Positions 57,471-64,000 of a DNA stretch of 64,000 nt are shown here, in pieces; position 1 is the stretch's first letter, and every line of letters begins with the position of its first letter. This stretch comes from Stomoxys calcitrans. Its lineage: Eukaryota > Arthropoda > Insecta > Diptera > Muscidae. Location of the stretch: contig NC_081552.1 in NCBI RefSeq assembly GCF_963082655.1, forward strand, positions 99,893,823-99,957,822, given 5' to 3'. Below the pieces are notes generated by a model, which saw only the letters and a list, made by a program, of their open reading frames with translations, was not told where the DNA came from and ran no database searches. The translations under genes and the position numbers were made by a program.

Positions 57471-58261
57471 TATTATATCCAACAACTGTGCCAAGTATGG
57501 TTCAAATCGGTTCATAACCTGATATAGCTGCCATATAAACCGATCTTGAGTCTTGACTTCTTGAGCCTCTAGAGGGCGCAATTCTTATCTGATTGAAATG
57601 AAATTTCGCACGACGTGTTTTGTTATGATACCCAACAACTGTGCCAAGTACGGTTTAAATCGGTTCATAACCTGATATAGCTGCCATATAAACCGAGCTT
57701 GGGTCTTGACTTCTTGAGCCTCTAGAGGGCACAATTCTTATCCGATTTGAATGAGTTTTTGCACGAAGTATTTCGTCATGATATCCAACAACTGTGCCAA
57801 GTATGGTTGAAATCGGTCCATAACCTGATATAGCCGTCATATAAACCGATCTGGGATCTTGACTTCTTGACCCCTAGAGGTCGCAATTATTATCCGATAT
57901 GCCTGAAATTTTGTACGACGGATCCTCTCATGGCCATCAACAAACGTGTTTATTATGTTCTGAATCGGTCTATAGCCCGATACAGATCCCATATAAATCG
58001 TTCTCTCTATTTTACTTCGTGAGCCCCAATGGGCGCAATTCTTATACGAATTGGCTGAAATTTTACACAGGTCTCCAACATATAATTTAATTGTGGTCCG
58101 AACCGGACCATATCTTGATATCGTTTTAATAGCAGAGCAACTCTTTTCTTATATCCTTTTTAGCCTAAGAATAGATGCCGGGAAAACAACTCGACAAATG
58201 CGATCCATGGTGGAGGGTATATAAGATTCGGCCCGGCCGAACTTAGCACGCTTTTACTTGT

Positions 58262-58274
58262 TATATATAAGATG
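58262..58274 (+). repeat. Tail end of HC-11
   Basis: TATATATAAGAT, continuing ..ATTGATTTT at 56444. Confidence 0.65.
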
Positions 58275-58563
58275 TAGAATAAAAAGAGATGTATAATTCC
58301 TTAAAATATGTAGGTGCATTTTAAGAAAATTTTTCTTAGCTGCCAGTAAAACATATACCCATTTACAGTCGGAATTTATTAAAATCAGTTTTGTTTACAT
58401 TTTTCGTCATGGTGAAAAACGAAAGACTGTGGGTGAATTGGGGTGTAAACATGTATGCATATACACATCAAATCTCGTATCCAACTATCTGCTTATTTTC
58501 ATTTTTAAGGACGGCTTAGTCAGTTGCTTTTGGGAGCGCATCGTTACAGCGAAGAGAAAAAAA
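58275..58563. other. Unassigned spacer
   Basis: 290 bp without recognised family or gene. Confidence 0.4.
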
Positions 58564-59623
58564 AACAAATAAAAGCGTGCAAAGTTCGGCCGGGTCGAAT
58601 CTTATATACCCCCATGGATAGCATTTGTCGAATTCTTTGTGCGGAATCTTTTTTAGGCAAACAAAGAATAATGAAAAAGTAGATGTCATTGTGCAATATT
58701 TCAGTCCATTCGGATAAGAATTGCACCTTGTAGGGGCTCAAAAAGCAAAATCGGATGATCGGTGTACATGGGAGCTGTATCAAGCTATAAATCGATTCAA
58801 ACCATATTTCACAAGAATGTTGACGGTCATGGAAGAAGCCGTTGTACAAAATTGCAGCCAAATTGGATAATAACTGCGCCCTCTAGCGGCTCAAGAAGAC
58901 AAGACCCCAGATCGGTTTATAAGGCAGCTATATCAGATAATGTACCGATTTGCACCATACTACTGAAAGTCAAAACAAAACTCCTCAATGAAAATTTCAG
59001 CCAAATCGCATAAGAATTGCGCCCTCTAGGGACTCAAGAAGCCAAGATCTAAGATCGGTTTATATGGCAGCTACACCAGGTTATTAACCGATTTAAATCG
59101 TACTTAGCACAGTGGTTGAAAGTAACACCAAAACACTACGTGCAAAATTACAGCCAAATTGCGCCTTCTTTAAGTTGCAGAAGTCAAAACTCAAGATCGG
59201 TTTATATGGCAGCTATATCAGGTTATGAATCGATTTAAACCATACTTAGCTGGGAATACCAAAACACCACGTGCAAAATTTCAGTCAAATCGGACGAGAA
59301 TTGTGCCCTTTAGAGGCTCAAGAATTCAAGACCCAAGATCGGTTTATATGGAAGCTATATCAAAACATGGACCGATTTGTCCCATTTACAATGCCAACCG
59401 ACCTACACTAATAAAAATATTTGTGCGAAATTTCAAGCACCTAGCTTTACTCCATCGAAAGTTAGCGCTCTTTCGACAGACTGACGGATATGGCTAGATG
59501 GACGCCGAATGTCGTGACGACCAAGAATATATATAATTTGTGAGGTCTCAGACGCATATTTCGAGGTGTTACAAACAGAATGACGAAATTAGTGTACCCC
59601 TATCCAATGGTGGAGCGTAGAAA
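58564..59623 (-). mobile_element. HA-28: Helentron-like copy
   Basis: 3' AACAAATAAAAGCGTGC, hairpin TTCGGCCGGGTCGAA, five diverged units, degenerate tract (GACAGACTGACGG), core and 5' tip (CCAATGGTGGAGCGTAG). The part from 59008 is duplicated as HA-30. Confidence 0.75.
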
Positions 59624-60230
59624 AACATTCAGAAAAAATTTAAAAAACAGTTAAGTCCAGTGAATGATTTTAAAATGTGAATTAAATAAAATGAAGTGTA
59701 ATTGTTATACCCTCCACCATAAGATGGGGGGTATACTAATTTCGTCATTCTGTTTGTAACTACTCGAAATATTCGTCGGAGACCCCATAAAGTATATATA
59801 TTCTTGATCGTCGTGACATTTTATGTCGATCTAGCCATGTCCGTCCGTCTGTCAGTCCGTCCGTCCGTCCGTCCGTCCGTCCGTCTGTCTGTCGAAAGCA
59901 CGCTAACTTCCGAAGGAGTTAAGCTAGCCGCTTGAAATTTTGCACAAATACTTCTTATTAGCGTAGGTCGGTTGGTATTGTAAATGGGCCATATCGGTCC
60001 ATGTTTTGATATAGCTGCCATATAAACCGATCTTGGGTCTTGAATTCTTGAGCTTCTAGAGTGCGCAATTCTTATCCGATTGGGATGAAAATTTGCACGA
60101 CGTGTTTTGTTATGATATCCAACAACTGTGCAAAGTATGGTTCAAATCGGTTCATAACCTGATATAGCTGCCATATAAACCGATCTTGGGTCTTGACTTC
60201 TTGAGCATCTAGAGTGCGCAATTCTTATCC
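59008..60230. repeat. 1.22-kb tandem duplication, copy 1
   Basis: Covers the 5' half of HA-28, an 80-bp spacer and HA-29. It is nearly identical to 60231-61465; I see only a handful of substitutions and one microsatellite length difference. Confidence 0.9.
59706..60230 (+). mobile_element. HA-29: 5' half of Helentron-like element
   Basis: 5' end, core, GTCY tract 59839-59893 and two units. It ends at ATTCTTATCC, the duplication joint, next to reversed unit sequence of HA-30. Confidence 0.75.
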
Positions 60231-60846
60231 GCATAAGAATTGCGCCCTCTAGGGACTCAAGAAGCCAAGATCTAAGATCGGTTTATATGGCAGCTACACC
60301 AGGTTATTAACCGATTTAAACCGTACTTAGCACAGTGGTTGAAAGTAACACCAAAACACTACGTGCAAAATTACAGCCAAATTGCGCCTTCTTTAAGTTG
60401 CAGAAGTCAAAACTCAAGATCGGTTTATATGGCAGCTATATCAGGTTATGAATCGATTTAAACCATACTTAGCTGGGAATACCAAAACACCACGTGCAAA
60501 ATTTCAGTCAAATCGGACGAGAATTGTGCCCTTTAGAGGCTCAAGAATTCAAGACCCTAGATCGGTTTATATGGAAGCTATATCAAAACATGGACCGATT
60601 TGTCCCATTTACAATGCCAACCGACCTACACTAATAAAAATATTTGTGCGAAATTTCAAGCACCTAGCTTTACTCCATCGAAAGTTAGCGCTCTTTCGAC
60701 AGACTGACGGATATGGCTAGATGGACGCCGAATGTCGTGACGACCAAGAATATATATAATTTGTGAGGTCTCAGACGCATATTTCGAGGTGTTACAAACA
60801 GAATGACGAAATTAGTGTACCCCTATCCAATGGTGGAGCGTAGAAA
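60231..60846 (-). mobile_element. HA-30: duplicate of the HA-28 5' half
   Basis: Same content as 59008-59623, no 3' end. Differs at single bases such as GACCCTAG for GACCCAAG. Confidence 0.75.
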
Positions 60847-60928
60847 AACATTCAGAAAAATTTTAAAAAACAGTTAAGTCCAGTGAATGATTTTAAAATG
60901 TGAATTAAATAAAATGAAGTGTAATTGT

Positions 60929-61757
60929 TATACCCTCCACCATAAGATGGGGGGTATACTAATTTCGTCATTCTGTTTGTAACTACTCGAAATATTCGTC
61001 TGAGACCCCATAAAGTATATATATTCTTGATCGTCGTGACATTTTATGTCGATCTAGCCATGTCCGTCCGTCTGTCAGTCCGTCCGTCCGTCCGTCCGTC
61101 CGTCCGTCCGTCCGTCCGTCTGTCTGTCGAAAGCACGCTAACTTCCGAAGGAGTTAAGCTAGCCGCTTGAAATTTTGCACAAATACTTCTTATTAGCGTA
61201 GGTCGGTTGGTATTGTAAATGGGCCATATCGGTCCATGTTTTGATATAGCTGCCATATAAACCGATCTTGGGTCTTGAATTCTTGAGCTTCTAGAGTGCG
61301 CAATTCTTATCCGATTGGGATGAAAATTTGCACGACGTGTTTTGTTATGATATCCAACAACTGTGCAAAGTATGGTTCAAATCGGTTCATAACCTGATAT
61401 AGCTGCCATATAAACCGATCTTGGGTCTTGACTTCTTGAGCATCTAGAGTGCGCAATTCTTATCCGATTGGAATGAAATTTTGCACGACGTGTTTTGTTA
61501 TGATATCCAACAACTGTGCCAAGTATGGTTCAAATCGGTCCATAACCTTATATAGCTTTCATATAAACCGATCTTGGGTCTTGACTTCTTGAGCCTCTAG
61601 AGGGCGCAATTCTTATCCAATTTGAATGAATTTTGGCACGTAGTATTTTGTTATGATATCCAACAACTTTGTCAAATATGGTTCAAATCGGTTCATAACC
61701 TGATATAGCTGTCATATAAACAGATCTGGGGATTTGATTCTTGAGTAATTCTTGAGA
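60929..61757 (+). mobile_element. HA-31: Helentron-like copy, 3' end lost
   Basis: Duplicate of HA-29 that continues two units further and ends at TTTGATTCTTGAG, where a small repeat (AATTCTTGAG) leads into HE-4. Confidence 0.75.
61062..61128. repeat. (GTCC/GTCT)n tract of HA-31
   Basis: 67 bp, the longest such tract in the window, with eleven consecutive GTCC units. Confidence 0.9.
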
Positions 61758-62236
61758 ATTCAAGTAATTGATGGCCGACACATCCCCGATAAGCCCACCA
61801 AATGGGAATTTTACTCGACCATAGCTTGATGAAACTCAAATTAAAGGCTTTTGAGAGCAGATTACGAATATGACATTAAACTTTGTGTACTAAAATCTAG
61901 GAAGTGCTTTTCCTCCTAAAATCGCCTACAATAGGTTATTTGACCTATTAAAACAATATGGAATCAAGTGATTGATTTCTTTCATTAGAGTGCGTCATTC
62001 AAATTTGTGCTCAAATGGCAGAAGGGGTGTGGCGTATCTGATATATTTACTCTGCTCATATATCTAGCGGACTGCCTCACCCCAAATCAGTCGGTCAATT
62101 ATAAACGACGTGTTGCTGGGCAACACTTTTTTGTTCAAAAGTTTTACATGGTTCAATAGTAAGAAATATCGCCACCACACTAGCAAATTAGTTCTTTGCC
62201 ACATAAAACCGTTTAATATGGCAATTTTATTTGATT
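61758..62236 (-). repeat. HE-4: 5' part of HE polar repeat
   Basis: Minus-strand copy of 6815-7520: two units, GTCCGCTAGATATATGAGC box, the GTGTTGC hairpin, and the outer start (AATATGGCAATTTTATTTG) followed by an A run. Confidence 0.65.
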
Positions 62237-62689
62237 AAAAAAAAAAAAACTAAATGATGACTATTTAATAGTTAATCATATGATATGGTGGTTTTCTATG
62301 AATGACTAGTCATAGACAACCACCACATGATTATCCACTTAATGGCTGTCTTCAATTGGATTTAGTTGATCCAATGAAAATCAGACAGTAGATGGCGCTA
62401 ATTTGGAGAAGACAACATGAACAGAGAGTAGGCAGAGTGGGCAAAATTATCTTTGTTATGACAACCTAAAGGTCCTTTGAATAAAGAAAACTAACACATA
62501 GGAATTTCGTTGCGGTTGTTTGATGTATTATTTTTTTAACTTTCCCACCTAAGACGGTGCTTTAGGTACATTAATTGCCAATCTTTGCCATAGATTTAGT
62601 TTTGCAGAAAAATCTTATTAGTTAAAATGTTGTCCAAATTTAAGAGTAATAATAAGAAACATATTTTCCGCGTGGTGAAAACGAAGGCT
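62237..62689. other. Unassigned region with hairpins
   Basis: 450 bp. An A run at 62238-62250, then two adjacent hairpins at about 62255-62330. The rest shows nothing recognisable. Confidence 0.45.
62287..62324. repeat. 15-bp hairpin, one mismatch
   Basis: GGTGGTTTTCTATGA (62287-62301) and TCATAGACAACCACC (62310-62324), eight-base loop. Confidence 0.85.
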
Positions 62690-64000
62690 CAGCTATCTAT
62701 AAATATAAAAAAGAAATGTTGCTTGTTTGTCGAGTTTTTTGTGTTCCATATAGGCTCAAAAACGGCTGAACCGATTTTCTTGAAATTTTCACAGATGGTG
62801 CATAATGACGTGGTGAAAATAGGGTCCTACATTTTTTGATATCTGAAGGGGGGAGGGTGGACCATCCCCCTTACCCTTATTTTCAGAAACGCCAGATCTC
62901 AGTGATGGGTGGTACGATTTAAGCGAAATTTTGTGTGCTCTCTTAAAGTAATCTAAAACTAAAAATTCGGTATCCAAATTTCGTATGGGGTACATGGGAG
63001 GGCAGCCCCATCCCCAAATATAAATATAGACCAAACACGACAATATTGGACTCAAATGAAAGGTATTTAAGAGTAGAAAACGTATCTGCTATCCAATTGT
63101 CGGACTAAGTGTTGGGGGACCACCCCAACCCCAAAACACCCCTCAATTGGATATATTTACCGTCCTTGGCAATATGCGACTCAAATGAGAGGTATTTGCG
63201 AGTAGAATGTGAATTTGGTATTCAAAAGTGAGACCAAGTTTCTGGGGGTGCACCCCTTCCACAAAACACCCCTTAAACAGGACTTATGTACTGATCATGG
63301 CAATATGGCGCTCAAATAAAAGGTATTCAAGTGTAGAATACGAATCTAATATCCGCATTCGGGACCAAGTAGGTGGGGGGCTGCCCCTTCCAAAAAAAAA
63401 ACTCCAAAAGAGGACAAATTTACTAAAATATGGGGCTCAAATGACAGGACTTTGGGAAGAAAACACGAATCTCTTATCAATATTCGGGAAAAAGTGAGTA
63501 TTGGGCCACCCTACCCCCATAACACCACCCATATAGGATGTATTTGTTGACCATTCAAATATGCGGCTGTAATAAGAAGTATTTTCAGGGCCAAGTTACT
63601 GAACGGCCAAACCGGTCATGTTTGCGACAATGGAAATATGGGGCTCAAATCAAAGGTATTTGGCAGTAGACAACGAATCTGATATCAACATTCTGGACCA
63701 ACTGCCTAGGAGACGTCCCACCCACAATTTTGGTTCTTAAAGGGAGTGGTTCTCGATATTGATAGTTTTTAGTGCCCATACCCTAAACCGGACATATTTA
63801 CTGACCTTTGCAATAAGGAATTTTAGTGAAAGGTATTTGAAAACGAATTTGTTATCCAATTTTAAAGCCAATGGCAATATGGGTGCAAATAAATGATATT
63901 TGAGAGTAAAACACTATTCTGATGTATTTTCGGGGCTGAGTGTTTGAGGGACCACCCCACCCCCGAAAACACCCCTTAATCGGACATCATGACAATATCG
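62690..64000 (-). repeat. HC-12: polar repeat, runs off window end
   Basis: Tail (weak GTTT run), TTCCATATAGGCTC, GGGTGGACCATCCCCC box and about eight to nine units on the minus strand. The 5' start lies beyond 64000. Confidence 0.65.

Larger units (their letters stand above)
56445..58261 (+). mobile_element. HA-27: complete Helentron-like element, 1.8 kb
   Basis: The longest two-ended HA. 5' TATACCCTCCACCAT, core, GTCY tract 56578-56640, seven to eight units, 3' region, inverted arm, hairpin TTCGGCCCGGCCGAA, ..CTTTTACTTGT. Joining both flanks rebuilds the normal HC tail exactly, with no duplicated bases beyond the T ambiguity. Confidence 0.85.
60231..61465. repeat. 1.22-kb tandem duplication, copy 2
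   Basis: 12 bp longer than copy 1 because the GTCY tract has three extra tetranucleotides (67 versus 55 bp). Confidence 0.9.

Overview
The window looks like repeat-packed, gene-free DNA from a higher fly. A calyptrate such as a stable fly, horn fly or house fly is my best guess, but species cannot be read from the sequence. No host gene, rRNA or convincing tRNA gene is visible. Almost everything is a mobile element or a wreck of one, inserted into, fused with or duplicated beside others. Family names used here are mine. HA, HB and HD are Helentron/DINE-1/mini-me-like elements: a 5' end TATACCC.., a core just before a (GTCY)n tract that resembles the published dipteran mini-me element, an array of about 153-bp units, an inverted copy of the 5' end near the 3' end, a GC-rich hairpin and a 3' end ..CTTGTT. 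HC and HE are polar repeats that start near ACTAGCTGACC, carry G/C-rich units of about 130-150 bp and end in (CAAA)n plus ATTGATTTTTATATATAAG. LN copies are non-LTR retrotransposon remnants with a C-terminal RNase H. CL is one long non-LTR element without RNase H. GY is a Ty3/gypsy pol remnant. There are also mariner-type MITEs and a possible tRNA-derived SINE.

Layout. 1-4.8 kb: HA elements in a row, with HC between them. 4.8-8.6 kb: HC, HB, HE and an HA tip. 8.6-9.8 kb: LN-1. 10-14.2 kb: HA copies, the last two fused head to head. 14.6-15.7 kb: LN-2. 16-20.5 kb: HA and HC. 20.5-25.5 kb: CL, whose ORF2 is cut by a complete HA. 25.9-28.7 kb: GY, then a mariner MITE. 29.3-34 kb: HA arrays, including the longest run of 153-bp units. 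34.3-37.1 kb: HD, HC and a long-TIR mariner MITE. 38-40.3 kb: LN-3, HA and a fold-back HB pair. 41.4-45.4 kb: HA containing HC containing HB. 46.2-48.5 kb: LN-5, a different RNase-H element. 49.2-51.2 kb: HC with a mariner MITE inside. 52.1-54.5 kb: LN-4 and an HA/HB fusion. 54.7-58.3 kb: HC with a full HA in its tail. 58.6-61.8 kb: HA pairs in opposite orientations, duplicated in tandem. 61.8-64 kb: HE, unique DNA and HC.

The elements do not form a pathway; the interest is in their mechanics. HA interrupts CL ORF2 between two T residues without an obvious target duplication, and removing it restores the reading frame. This, with the inverted subterminal repeats and the 3' hairpin, argues for rolling-circle (Helentron-type) transposition. 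HA, HB and HD differ in sequence but share the unit length and a short AGCTGCCATATA..ACCGATC-like box, so they look like one superfamily that spreads a satellite-like unit. The many short open frames inside the arrays arise because 153 is a multiple of three, and they are not proteins.
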